A DNA stretch of 27,655 nt. It comes from an uncultured Mycolicibacterium sp. (GTDB taxonomy: Bacteria > Actinomycetota > Actinomycetes > Mycobacteriales > Mycobacteriaceae). This document shows, in pieces, positions 20,476 to 27,655 of this stretch. The position numbers were made by a program, and so were the translations under genes. The notes beneath the pieces are model-generated. The model had not been told where the DNA came from. It worked only from the letters and a program-made list of their open reading frames with translations, and made no database searches. Every line of letters starts with the position of its first letter. Position 1 is the stretch's first letter. The stretch covers positions 1 to 27,655 of the forward strand of contig NZ_CALDGS010000154.1 of assembly GCF_937941905.1 (NCBI RefSeq), in the 5' to 3' direction.

Positions 20476-21333
20476 CTACTCGGTTGTCATTCCCAACTGC
20501 TCAGAGCGTGTCTTGGCGGCCTCCACCGCGTTGGCCACCGCGGCCCGCAGTCCGCCCCGCTCGAGCTCGCGCACCCCGGCGGCGGTGGTGCCGCCCGGAG
20601 AGGTGATCATCGCCCGCAGCTGGGCCGGGGAGGCGTCGAGATTCAGCCCGCCGGCGGCCCGGGCGGTGTCCAGCCGGTCCAGCAGCATCGCCGCCGAGCC
20701 GGCCATGGTCTGGGCCACCAGGTCGGTGGCCACCGCCCGGGTCAGGCCGGCCGCCACGCCGGCGTCCACCAGGGCCTCGGCCAGCAGGAAGAAGTACGCC
20801 GGCCCGGAGCCGGACACCGCGGTGACCGCGTCCAGCTGCGCCTCGGTGACGGTGAGCACCCCGCCCACCGCGTCGAAGATGGACGCCACCTCCGCGAGCT
20901 GCTCGGCGGTGACGAACCGGCCGGGGGCCAGCGCGCTGACGCCGCCGCCGACCACCATCGGCGCGTTGGGCATCACCCGCACCACCGCCGCGCCGGCCGG
21001 CAGCTTGTTCTCGTAGTAGCTCGTGGTGACCCCGGCGGCCACGCTGACGAAGACCTGCTCGGCGTCGGTGTCCGAGCGCCCCGCGGCCTCGGCGATCTCG
21101 TCGACGACCTTGTCGACGTCGCCCGGCTTGACCGCGACGACGATGTAGTTGGCGCTCTCGGCGGCATCGCCCACCGACGTCACCAGCACGGAGTACTTCT
21201 CGGCCAGCTGCCTGGCCCGGGTCTCGTTCTTCTCGGCGACGACGAGGTCCTTGACCTGCCGTCCGGCCCGCAACAGGCCCGACAGCAGGGCCTCACCGAT
21301 GTTTCCGCCTCCGATGATCGCGATTCTCGCCAC
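20476..21333 (-). CDS. proC: Pyrroline-5-carboxylate reductase
   Basis: A 285-residue enzyme that reduces 1-pyrroline-5-carboxylate to proline with NAD(P)H. The Rossmann motif is AIIGGGNIGEALLSGLL at the N-terminus, and VAVKP and VMPNAP follow. The family signature ASPAQLRAMITSPGGTTAAGVRELE lies near the C-terminus, and SGSGPAYFF is intact. GTG start at 21333, 27 nt after the thioesterase-like gene. It is the last gene of the ppx operon. The C-terminus SEQLGMTTE is normal. Confidence 0.96.
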   Translation of the reverse strand: MARIAIIGGGNIGEALLSGLLRAGRQVKDLVVAEKNETRARQLAEKYSVLVTSVGDAAESANYIVVAVKPGDVDKVVDEIAEAAGRSDTDAEQVFVSVAAGVTTSYYENKLPAGAAVVRVMPNAPMVVGGGVSALAPGRFVTAEQLAEVASIFDAVGGVLTVTEAQLDAVTAVSGSGPAYFFLLAEALVDAGVAAGLTRAVATDLVAQTMAGSAAMLLDRLDTARAAGGLNLDASPAQLRAMITSPGGTTAAGVRELERGGLRAAVANAVEAAKTRSEQLGMTTE

Positions 21334-21360
21334 GGCTCACAGCATGGCAGAGCGGCGGCG

Positions 21361-22209
21361 TCAGGTCGCGGGCACCATGGCCAGCTGGCGGCTCTGGGCG
21401 ACCAGCCGGCCGGTCTCGTCGAGCACGGTGTGGTCGGAGTGGAACCAGTCCCGACCGATCTCGGTGGTGGAGTTGACCACCCGCAGCCAGCCGTCGGCGG
21501 GCAGGGCCCGCAGATAGGCGGTCAGCTGCACGGTGGGCGCCCAACCCATCCGCCCGACGTGGAAGGTGACCGGGGCGCTCAGATCGGTGCACATGAGCGC
21601 GAACAGGCCGTCCGGTGCGGCACCGCGCGGCCGCACCCACATCCGGATTCGCGGCGGCGCGCCGGCCTCGCCGGGCCACAGGCTGTCGACCACCGGGCGG
21701 ATGTCGCAGCCGCGGGCCATCCGCACGATGCCCTGCTGCGGGTGCCCGGGGCCGACCGGCGCCACGTCGGCGGGCGGGACGGGGGGCATCGCGATGCCGA
21801 GCGGGTCGGCCGACAGCAGCGGCGCGCCCTCGGCCTCGGGCGGCCCCAGGGTGACCGCCGCGCGCACCGCGGTGCGCTCGCCCTGACGCAACTCCACGTC
21901 CACCAGGCCGATCCGCCGCCCCCGCTTGTGCACGGTGGCCACCAGCCGCATCGGCCCCGGGTCGGGCGCCCACAGGTAGTTGGCGCTGACCGCCACCGGC
22001 TGCGCCGGGCCGCCCAGCGCCCGGCGCGCCGCGGCCGCGCACAGCGCCAGCATCGTCCCGCCGTGCACCTTCGGGCCGACGTCGGGCGGGCCGACCGTCC
22101 AGTCCAGGGTGAGCTCGCCGTCGAAGACGTGCACGTCACCGTCGGTGTGCACGGGGGTGAGCGTCATCGCGTCGGCGAACAGTGCCGCGCCGGGCTCGAT
22201 GCTGGTCAA
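21361..22209 (-). CDS. Double hot-dog thioesterase family protein (Rv0499-like)
   Basis: A 282-residue protein that looks like the acyl-CoA thioesterase-like 4HBT_3/TesB superfamily. An N-terminal hot-dog half has KVHGGTMLALCAAAARRAL and PVAVSANYLWAPDPG. A C-terminal half has APVTFHVGRMGWAPTVQLTAYLRALP and VNSTTEIGRDWFHSDHTVLDETGRLVAQSRQLAMV. The DxTxxxxxxHxGG-like geometry suggests acyl-CoA hydrolysis, but the substrate is unknown. The start appears to be TTG at 22209 with a good AGGGGA upstream. It lies in the operon between the isomerase-like gene and proC. Confidence 0.82.
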   Translation of the reverse strand: MTSIEPGAALFADAMTLTPVHTDGDVHVFDGELTLDWTVGPPDVGPKVHGGTMLALCAAAARRALGGPAQPVAVSANYLWAPDPGPMRLVATVHKRGRRIGLVDVELRQGERTAVRAAVTLGPPEAEGAPLLSADPLGIAMPPVPPADVAPVGPGHPQQGIVRMARGCDIRPVVDSLWPGEAGAPPRIRMWVRPRGAAPDGLFALMCTDLSAPVTFHVGRMGWAPTVQLTAYLRALPADGWLRVVNSTTEIGRDWFHSDHTVLDETGRLVAQSRQLAMVPAT

Positions 22210-22225
22210 TCCGTCCCCTGTCCGG

Positions 22226-23071
22226 TCAGCGCAGCAGGTGGGTGCGCGCGAACTGCAGCGATTCGGCCAGCATCGCCTCGCGTTCGTTGGCGGTGCGGGC
22301 CCGGGAGGTGGTCACCTCGAGGATCACATGGCCGGTGAAGTCGCCGCCGGCCAGCATCCGGCACACCTCGGCGACCGGCTGGGTGCCGCGGCCGGGCACC
22401 AGGTGTTCGTCGGTGGAGGTGCCGGTGCCGTCGGCCAGGTGCAGGTGCACCAGCCCGTCGCCCATCCGGTTGGCCAGCTCGACGGCGTCGGTGCCGGCCA
22501 CCGCGGTGTGCGACAGGTCCAGGGTGTAGTGGGCGTGGCCGCCGTCGAGCGGATCGTAGGACGGGCTGAACGCGGAGATGGCCGGGCCCGGGGTGCCGCC
22601 GCGACGGCGCATCCGCTCGATGGAGGCCTGCCCGCCGCCGAAGAACCGGTCGGCCCGGAACGGGAACATATTCTCCACCGCGATGAGCACGTCGCTGCCG
22701 GCCTCGAGCTCGGCCACCTGGTCGGAGAAGCGCTGGGCGTAGCGCCGCTGCCAGCGGAACGGCGGGTGCACCACCACGGTCTGGGCGCCGAGCTGTTCGG
22801 CGGCGCGCACGCTGCGCTCGAGTTTCGCGACGGGGTTGGCGCCCCACACGCGCTGCGAGATGAGCAGGCACGGCGCGTGCACGCTGAGCACCGGCACGCC
22901 GTAGCGCGCGGAGAGCTTGGCGACCGCGTCGATGTCCTGGCTGACCGATTCGGCCCACACCATCAGCTCGACCCCGTCGTAGCCGAGCCGGGCGGCGTAC
23001 TCGAAGGCGGCCTCGGTCCGCAGCGGGTACACCGAGGCCGTCGAGAGGCCGACCTTGATCGCGGGGCGCAC
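22226..23071 (-). CDS. Sugar phosphate isomerase/epimerase-like TIM-barrel protein (Rv0498-like)
   Basis: A 281-residue AP-endonuclease-2-fold TIM barrel. It has the ordered elements YDGVELMVW, LSVHAPCLL, VVVHPPFRWQ, IAVENMF, YTLDLSHTAV, LVHLHLADG and ILEVTTSRA. These carry the Glu/His/Asp/His residues that bind divalent metal in xylose isomerase-like enzymes and endonuclease IV. The substrate is unknown. The start GTG at 23071 is 3 nt after the stop of the upstream membrane protein. A complete, normal-length protein in the ppx-proC operon. Confidence 0.88.
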   Translation of the reverse strand: MRPAIKVGLSTASVYPLRTEAAFEYAARLGYDGVELMVWAESVSQDIDAVAKLSARYGVPVLSVHAPCLLISQRVWGANPVAKLERSVRAAEQLGAQTVVVHPPFRWQRRYAQRFSDQVAELEAGSDVLIAVENMFPFRADRFFGGGQASIERMRRRGGTPGPAISAFSPSYDPLDGGHAHYTLDLSHTAVAGTDAVELANRMGDGLVHLHLADGTGTSTDEHLVPGRGTQPVAEVCRMLAGGDFTGHVILEVTTSRARTANEREAMLAESLQFARTHLLR

Positions 23072-23074
23072 GGT

Positions 23075-23995
23075 CTAGTTGGACTGCAGCAGCGCCAACG
23101 GTCCCAGCGTGACCAGCGCACCGACCGCCACCGCGATCAGCGTGCTGGCGATGTCCTCGGTCTTGCGCACCACCCGGACACCGACCACCAGGCCCAGGAT
23201 GACCAGCACCGACAGCACCAGCGCGACGATGTTGTTCCACCGCCACAGCTGGTCGAACCCGATGAACAGGCCGGCGCCGAAGGCGACCGCCACGATGCAC
23301 TGGACGACCACCAGCAGCCCGCGGCCGAGTGCGGCCAGCCGGGACCGGGACTCCGGCTCCCCGGTGTCCGCGGCCGATTCCGCGTCGCCGCCGTCGGTCT
23401 CGTCGGTGCCCGCCGCGTCGGACTCGTCCCCCGGTTCCCCGGCACCGGTCTCGGCCCGTTCGGCGTCGGTCTCGGTGTCGGCGGCCTCGGTAGGCCCGGT
23501 GGGCCCGGTGTCACCGCGGGTGCCGGTCGGCCCACCGAACAGCTCGGTACCGGCGGGTGCGGCGTAGTCGGTCTCCGGCGGGTCGGCGAGGTCGATCGGC
23601 GAGCCGAAGAAGTCGTCGTCGTCATCGACGAGCGGATCCGGGCTCATCTCCTCGGCGCCGTCGCCGCCGGCCGCCGCATCGGTGCCCGCCCCGGCATCGC
23701 CGGTGGCCTCGGTGGCCTCGACCGGCGGCTGCGCGGCCGGTTCCGCCGCCGCCACGGATTCGGCGGGCTCGGCCGCCGCCACAGATTCGGCAGGCCGGGC
23801 CCGGTGCGCGGTCTCGGTGTCGTCGGCCCGGACGACCGGGATCTCCCCGGTCAGTTCGGCGACGGTGACCGCGTCGGCGTTGCCGCGCCGGCGCCGGCGC
23901 CTGCCGCCCGGCGGCGGGGCTCCGTCGGCACCGTGGCGCGCCAGCAGCTCGGCCACCGAGATGGGCCGGGTGGGATTCTCGTCTTGTTCAGTCAT
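23075..23995 (-). CDS. Conserved membrane protein with long disordered acidic domain (Rv0497-like)
   Basis: A 306-residue protein. The N-terminus holds two similar short motifs, RPISVAELLARHG and DAVTVAELTGEIPVV, separated by an arginine run (RRRRRR). A low-complexity Ala/Glu/Asp/Thr/Gly region (about 60-215) includes a tandem 9-residue repeat AESVAAAEP. At the C-terminus are four hydrophobic segments (about 222-300). The conserved ends with a variable middle resemble the M. tuberculosis protein at this locus (about 310 aa). ATG at 23995 overlaps the ppx stop by 4 nt. It probably interacts with a cytoplasmic partner through the N-terminal motifs; function unknown. Confidence 0.82.
   Translation of the reverse strand: MTEQDENPTRPISVAELLARHGADGAPPPGGRRRRRRGNADAVTVAELTGEIPVVRADDTETAHRARPAESVAAAEPAESVAAAEPAAQPPVEATEATGDAGAGTDAAAGGDGAEEMSPDPLVDDDDDFFGSPIDLADPPETDYAAPAGTELFGGPTGTRGDTGPTGPTEAADTETDAERAETGAGEPGDESDAAGTDETDGGDAESAADTGEPESRSRLAALGRGLLVVVQCIVAVAFGAGLFIGFDQLWRWNNIVALVLSVLVILGLVVGVRVVRKTEDIASTLIAVAVGALVTLGPLALLQSN
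23742..23795 (-). repeat. Tandem 27-bp repeat, two copies
   Basis: Copies at 23742-23768 and 23769-23795 match at 24 of 27 positions and encode AESVAAAEP twice in the disordered middle of the membrane protein. The reading frame is kept. A recent duplication is the simplest explanation. Confidence 0.75.
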
Positions 23996-25029
23996 CGTGA
24001 TTTGCCTCTGAGCCCCGCCGGGTCGGATGTCGACGCCGGATCTTCAGCATCCCGCATCGAGGTCGCGGTCGTGGCGTGCACGCCTCCGACGAGCGGGGTT
24101 CCGTCCGCTTCGCTGTCGAGTTTGCGCAGGATCAGACCCTCCCGCAACGCCCACGGGCAGATGTCGACGGTCTCGCTCCCGAGCGCTCTCATGCTCGCCT
24201 CGGCCACCAACGCCCCGGCGACGATCTGCGGCGCCCGGTCGGCACTCACCCCTTCCAACTCCGCTCGGTCAGCCGCGGTCATCCTAGAGATGAAGGCGAT
24301 GAGCTGCCGCAACCCGGTGGCCGTCAGGGTGCGTTTCACCCGCGGCCCGGCCGCCGACGGCGCCGCCCCGGTGAGCCGCGCCAGCGACCGGAACGTCTTG
24401 GAGGTGGCCACCGCCAGGTCGGGCGGACCGGCCGCGAGCACGGTCTTGGCCGGTTCGGCCAGCTCGCTGGCCAGCCAGTCGCGCAGCATCGCCACCCGGC
24501 GCCGGCCCGGCGGGTCGTCGGGCAGCCACTCCCGGGTGAGCCGGCCCGCCCCGAGCGGCAGCGACAGCGCCACATCGGGTTCCTCGTCGACCCCGTTGGA
24601 CAGCTCCAGCGACCCGCCGCCGATGTCGATGTTGATGATGCGGCCCGCGCTCCAGCCGTACCAGCGGCGCACCGCCAGGAAGGTCAGCCGGGACTCGTCG
24701 ACCCCGCCGAGCACCTGCAGATCGACCCCGGTCTCGGCGCGGACCCGGGCCAGCACCTGCTCGGAGTTGGCGGCGTCGCGCACCGCCGAGGTGGCGAACG
24801 CCATCAGCTCGGCACAGCCGGAACTGTTTGCGATGCGCGCGAACTCGTCGATGGTGGCGACGAGCCGGTCGGCTCCCTTGCGGCTGATCCGCCCCTCGTC
24901 GTCGAGCGCCTCGGCCAGCCGCAGCGAGGCCTTCGTCGAGCTCATCGGGGTGGGATGCCCGCCGCGACGAGCGTCGACCACCAACAGGTGGACGGTGTTG
25001 CTGCCCACGTCGAGCACACCCAATCGCAC
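23992..25029 (-). CDS. ppx: Exopolyphosphatase / Ppx-GppA family protein (Rv0496, Ppx1-like)
   Basis: A 345-residue single-unit Ppx/GppA phosphatase of the ASKHA fold. The first phosphate loop is LGVLDVGSNTVHLLVVDA (residues 3-20), with ELMAFATSAVRDA and the second loop INIDIGGGSLEL following, and a catalytic Glu is expected in the region before FATSAVRDA. It lacks the C-terminal HD-like domains of E. coli Ppx, as mycobacterial short forms do. It hydrolyses inorganic polyphosphate, and some members also act on (p)ppGpp or ATP. GTG at 25029 is 7 nt after TAGGTT, a leaderless start. It heads the operon ending in proC and lies near senX3-regX3, which responds to phosphate. Confidence 0.93.
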   Translation of the reverse strand: MRLGVLDVGSNTVHLLVVDARRGGHPTPMSSTKASLRLAEALDDEGRISRKGADRLVATIDEFARIANSSGCAELMAFATSAVRDAANSEQVLARVRAETGVDLQVLGGVDESRLTFLAVRRWYGWSAGRIINIDIGGGSLELSNGVDEEPDVALSLPLGAGRLTREWLPDDPPGRRRVAMLRDWLASELAEPAKTVLAAGPPDLAVATSKTFRSLARLTGAAPSAAGPRVKRTLTATGLRQLIAFISRMTAADRAELEGVSADRAPQIVAGALVAEASMRALGSETVDICPWALREGLILRKLDSEADGTPLVGGVHATTATSMRDAEDPASTSDPAGLRGKSR

Positions 25030-25036
25030 GCCCTCA

Positions 25037-25042
25037 AACCTA
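25037..25042 (-). promoter_or_regulatory. -10 TAGGTT, leaderless promoter of the ppx operon
   Basis: The minus-strand TAGGTT fits TANNNT and ends 7 nt before the GTG at 25029. Transcription would start at the start codon. Confidence 0.5.
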
Positions 25043-25088
25043 GTGGACGGCCCGCGCCGCCCACCCGGGGCCACGACGCATGTCGCGG

Positions 25089-25094
25089 TAGCGT
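25089..25094 (+). promoter_or_regulatory. -10 TAGCGT before the cysteine-rich conserved gene
   Basis: TAGCGT fits TANNNT and lies 8 nt before the GTG at 25103, divergent from the ppx promoter. A leaderless or nearly leaderless start is likely. Confidence 0.4.
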
Positions 25095-25102
25095 TACTGC
25101 AC

Positions 25103-25906
25103 GTGACGGCTGAACACCCCGGAGAAGTTGAACTCGACTTCACACGCGAGTGGGTGGAGTTCTTCGACCCCGACGACCCCGAACATCTCATCGCCGCCGA
25201 CATGACCTGGCTGCTGTCGCGGTGGACCTGCATGTTCGGCACGCCGGCCTGCCGGGGCACCGTCGAGGGCCGGCCGGACGACGGCTGCTGCTCGCACGGC
25301 GCGTTCCTGTCCGACGACGACGACCGGGCGCGGCTCGACGACGCGGTGGCCCGGCTCACCGACGAGGACTGGCAGTTCCGGGACAAGGGGCTGGGCCGCA
25401 AGGGCTACCTCGAGGACGACGAGTACGACGGGGAGCCCGCCCTGCGCACCCGCAAGTACAAGGGCGCCTGCATCTTCCTGAACCGGCCCGGGTTCCCCGG
25501 CGGGGTGGGCTGCGCGCTGCACATCAAGGCGCTCAAGCTCGGCGTGGAACCGCTGACGATGAAGCCGGAGGTGTGCTGGCAGTTGCCGATCCGGCGCACC
25601 CAGGAGTGGGTGCAGCGCCCGGACGGCTCGGAGATCCTCAAGACCTGGATCACCGAGTACGACCGGCGCGGCTGGGGCGAGGGCGGCCTGGACCTGCACT
25701 GGTACTGCACCGGCGACCCGAACACCCACGTCGGCGCCCGGCAGGTGTGGGAGTCCTACGCCGCCGAGCTCACCGAACTGATCGGCGAGAAGGCCTACGC
25801 CGAGCTGGCCGCGATCTGCCGGCAGCGCAGCGCATCCGGGCTGATCGCGGTGCACCCGGCGACCCGGCTGGCCGCCGGCCGGGCCGATCAGCCCTCCAGC
25901 TTGTAG
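25103..25906 (+). CDS. Conserved cysteine-rich protein (Rv0495c-like)
   Basis: A 267-residue soluble protein with eight cysteines at residues 43, 50, 62, 63, 123, 137, 158 and 202. Most are grouped as C-x6-C-x11-CC and C-x13-C in conserved-looking contexts (WTCMFGTPACRG, DDGCCSHGAF, GACIFLNRPGFPGGVGCALH). The arrangement suggests a metal or Fe-S site like YkgJ/DUF3109-type cysteine-cluster proteins, but I cannot prove the family. GTG at 25103 is chosen from the -10 and the start of similarity; the frame stays open far upstream only as an antisense shadow. The 3' end overlaps regX3 by 19 nt, convergently. Confidence 0.85.
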   Translation: MTAEHPGEVELDFTREWVEFFDPDDPEHLIAADMTWLLSRWTCMFGTPACRGTVEGRPDDGCCSHGAFLSDDDDRARLDDAVARLTDEDWQFRDKGLGRKGYLEDDEYDGEPALRTRKYKGACIFLNRPGFPGGVGCALHIKALKLGVEPLTMKPEVCWQLPIRRTQEWVQRPDGSEILKTWITEYDRRGWGEGGLDLHWYCTGDPNTHVGARQVWESYAAELTELIGEKAYAELAAICRQRSASGLIAVHPATRLAAGRADQPSSL

Positions 25907-26574
25907 CCCAGGCCGCGCACCGTGATCAGGTGCACCGGGCGGGCCGGGTCGGGCTCGATCTTGGCGCGCAGCCGCTTGACGTGCACATCGAGGGTCTTGG
26001 TGTCGCCGACGTAGTCCGCGCCCCACACCCGGTCGATGAGCTGGCCGCGGGTGAGCACCCGCCCGCTGTTGCGCATCAGGTACTCGAGCAGGTCGAACTC
26101 CTTGAGCGGCAACGAGACCGGCTCGCCGTTGACGGTCACCACGTGCCGGTCGACGTCCATCCGGACCGGGCCGACCTGCAGCACGCCGTCGTTGCGGGCG
26201 AGCTCGTCGGCGTCGGCGCCGCGGCGCAGTACCGCACGGATGCGGGCGATCAGCTCGCGCGCCGAGTAGGGCTTGGTGACGTAGTCGTCGGCGCCGAGTT
26301 CGAGGCCGACGACCTTGTCGATCTCGCTGTCGCGGGCGGTCACCATGATCACCGGCACGTTGGAGCGGGTGCGCAGCTGCCGGCACACGTCGGTGCCGCT
26401 CATGCCGGGCAGCATGAGGTCCAGCAGGACGATGTCGGCGCCGGAGCGCTCGAACTCCGCCAGGGCGGACGGCCCGTCGCCCACCACAGTGGTCTCGAAG
26501 CCCTCCTTGCGCAGTAGGAAGGCCAGCGGGTCGGCGAGCGCCTCCTCGTCCTCCACGATGAGCACCCTGGTCAT
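25888..26574 (-). CDS. regX3: Response regulator RegX3
   Basis: A 228-residue OmpR-family response regulator. The receiver domain (1-120) has acidic pocket EDEE, phosphoacceptor D52 in VLLDLMLPGMSG, T in VTARD, and K in DDYVTKPYS. The C-terminal winged helix (about 130-226) has KEFDLLEYLMRNSGRVLTRGQLIDRVWG and RLRAKIEPDP. It controls phosphate-starvation genes (pst, phoA type) in mycobacteria after phosphorylation by SenX3. ATG at 26574 overlaps the senX3 stop by 4 nt. Length matches the M. tuberculosis protein (about 227). Confidence 0.96.
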   Translation of the reverse strand: MTRVLIVEDEEALADPLAFLLRKEGFETTVVGDGPSALAEFERSGADIVLLDLMLPGMSGTDVCRQLRTRSNVPVIMVTARDSEIDKVVGLELGADDYVTKPYSARELIARIRAVLRRGADADELARNDGVLQVGPVRMDVDRHVVTVNGEPVSLPLKEFDLLEYLMRNSGRVLTRGQLIDRVWGADYVGDTKTLDVHVKRLRAKIEPDPARPVHLITVRGLGYKLEG

Positions 26575-27655
26575 GGCTGCCGGTTGTCCTCTCGTTGTGG
26601 TTCTGCGTCGGGATAGGCCGGAACGGCGAGGGTGAAGGTGGATCCGGTGCCCGGCTGGCTCCACAGCCGGATGGAGCCGTTGTGGTTGGCGGCGACGTGC
26701 TTGACGATCGCCAGCCCCAGCCCGGTGCCGCCGGTGGCCCGGGACCGGGCCTTGTCCACCCGGAAGAAGCGCTCGAACACCCGCTCCTGGTGTTCCTTGG
26801 CGATGCCGATACCGCGGTCGGTGACGGCGATCTCGACCATGTCGCCGGCGCGGCGGCGGCTGATCGACACCGTGGAACCGTGCGGCGAGTAGGCGATGGC
26901 GTTGGAGACCAGGTTGCCCACCGCGGTGACGAGCAGGGTCTGGTCGCCGAGCACCCGGTAGCCGCTGGGCGGGTCGGTGGTGATGGTGATCTCGGCGTTG
27001 TCTGCGGCGACCTTGTAGCGGGTCACCGCCTCGTCGACGACGGCGTCGACGTCGACGGCGGTGAACTCGGGCAGCGCCTCGCCGCCCTGCAGCCGGGACA
27101 GCTCGATGAGCTCTCCGACCAGGTTGCCCAGCCGGACGGCTTCGGCGTGCAGCTGCCCGCCGAACCGGCGCACCGTGTCGGGGTCGTCGGCGGAGGCCAG
27201 CAGCGCCTCGGCGAGCACACTCATCGCGCCGACCGGGGTCTTGAGCTCGTGGCTGACGTTGGCCACGAAGTCGCGCCGGGTGGCCTCCATCCGGGCCTGT
27301 TCGGACTGGTCCTCGACGTAGACCACGGCGAACCGGCGGTCGGGGTCGCCGAGCGGCTGCACCCGGCCGCGGATCGACCGGGGGTACGGGCCGGCGCCGC
27401 GGGCCGGCGACAGGTCCACCTCCACCGGTCCGCCGTCGGCCAGCGTCCGCTGGGCGGCCGCCCAGGCGCGGTCGTCGATGAGGCGGTCCCGGATCAGGCC
27501 GAGCTCCTCGGCGCGGGCGTTGGCGTAGACCACGTCGCGGAGCCGGTCGACCACCGCGATGCCCAGCGGCGAGGACGCCACCAGGTACCGCAGCATCTGC
27601 GAGACGGTGAGCCCGGCCTGTTCGGCCGACCGGCGCCGGTGCCGCTCGGCCAGCC
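26571..27655 (-). CDS. senX3: Sensor histidine kinase SenX3, N-terminus beyond the window
   Basis: 361 residues are visible, running off the right edge. The missing start should carry the two membrane helices. Present are a PAS-like domain (LVASSPLGIAVVDRLRDVVYANARAEELG...), the HisKA dimerisation helix with the phosphorylated histidine in FVANVSHELKTPVGAMSVLAEAL, and the HATPase boxes: N (LVTAVGNLVSNAIAYSPHG), G1 (VTDRGIGIAKEH), F (ERVFERFFRVD) and G2 (GGTGLGLAIVKHV). It responds to phosphate availability together with the Pst system and phosphorylates RegX3. The two genes overlap directly, with no intervening repeats. Confidence 0.96.
   Translation of the reverse strand, partial: LAERHRRRSAEQAGLTVSQMLRYLVASSPLGIAVVDRLRDVVYANARAEELGLIRDRLIDDRAWAAAQRTLADGGPVEVDLSPARGAGPYPRSIRGRVQPLGDPDRRFAVVYVEDQSEQARMEATRRDFVANVSHELKTPVGAMSVLAEALLASADDPDTVRRFGGQLHAEAVRLGNLVGELIELSRLQGGEALPEFTAVDVDAVVDEAVTRYKVAADNAEITITTDPPSGYRVLGDQTLLVTAVGNLVSNAIAYSPHGSTVSISRRRAGDMVEIAVTDRGIGIAKEHQERVFERFFRVDKARSRATGGTGLGLAIVKHVAANHNGSIRLWSQPGTGSTFTLAVPAYPDAEPQREDNRQP

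Noticed and set aside
20463..20478. GTTCACC heptamer on the minus strand as a PHO box for RegX3
   Set aside because: Only one half-site is present, no second repeat at 11-bp spacing follows, and it overlaps the proC stop codon.
21980..25906. Plus-strand open frame of 1308 codons
   Set aside because: Most of it is antisense to the thioesterase-like, isomerase-like, membrane protein and ppx genes. Only its last 267 codons (25103-25906) carry a recognisable protein. High GC keeps the antisense frame open.
1..27655. CRISPR array, insertion sequence, prophage, tRNA or defence island
   Set aside because: No repeat-spacer pattern, transposase, integrase, tRNA cloverleaf or defence-gene motif was seen; the HTH gene at 20079 is excisionase-like in fold only.

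Overview
The window is chromosomal DNA of a high-GC mycobacterium, probably a Mycolicibacterium-type species. The evidence is the very high GC, GTG/TTG starts, frequent leaderless promoters, and a gene order that, from memory, matches M. tuberculosis H37Rv Rv0490 to Rv0531 read in reverse. Family and synteny statements rest on recognition of the translated sequences, because no database search was possible. I see no tRNA or rRNA gene, insertion sequence, prophage or CRISPR array.

Left part (1-6974). A cut-off class V aminotransferase that looks internally deleted sits behind a small DUF4229 membrane protein. A 53-residue membrane protein lies on the plus strand. A tightly overlapping minus-strand operon follows: hemL, histidine phosphatase, TlpA/ResA-like lipoprotein, ccdA, resB, ccsA. 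It links the last step of 5-aminolevulinate synthesis to system II cytochrome c maturation, and hemL has a good leaderless promoter.

Middle-left (6975-10521). This part holds an F420-type Ddn-like oxidoreductase, a TetR regulator in an operon with a DUF2236/MpaB-like oxygenase (with a candidate operator), and four small membrane proteins downstream of hemB.

Heme operon (10509-15608, minus). hemA, hemC, a cobA-hemD-type fusion and hemB convert glutamyl-tRNA towards uroporphyrinogen III; hemL supplies the aminomutase step. A glutaredoxin-like gene lies upstream, divergent from a SerB1-type HAD phosphatase.

Middle-right (15990-19832). SerB1-like phosphatase and a HadA/UPF0336 hot-dog protein (plus strand) converge on a PlsC-type acyltransferase preceded by an atypical epimerase ('galE2') and the 33-residue ribosomal protein bS22. 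The H37Rv genes mmpL2 and cmaA2, which I recall in this interval, are absent.

Right part (20079-27655). A BldC/excisionase-like HTH gene, then the operon ppx - membrane protein - sugar phosphate isomerase-like - thioesterase-like - proC, a divergent cysteine-rich conserved protein, and the regX3/senX3 phosphate-sensing two-component pair (senX3 cut by the window edge). Exopolyphosphatase next to SenX3-RegX3 gives this end a phosphate theme.

I did not find a convincing new defence or mobile system. The items most worth a second look are the apparent deletion in the aminotransferase, a foreign-looking insert in ccdA, a 14-codon ORF bridging galE2 and the acyltransferase, the degenerate methyltransferase half of the HemD fusion, the missing YxxxK in galE2, the TetR operator, and tandem GC hairpins after the HTH gene.
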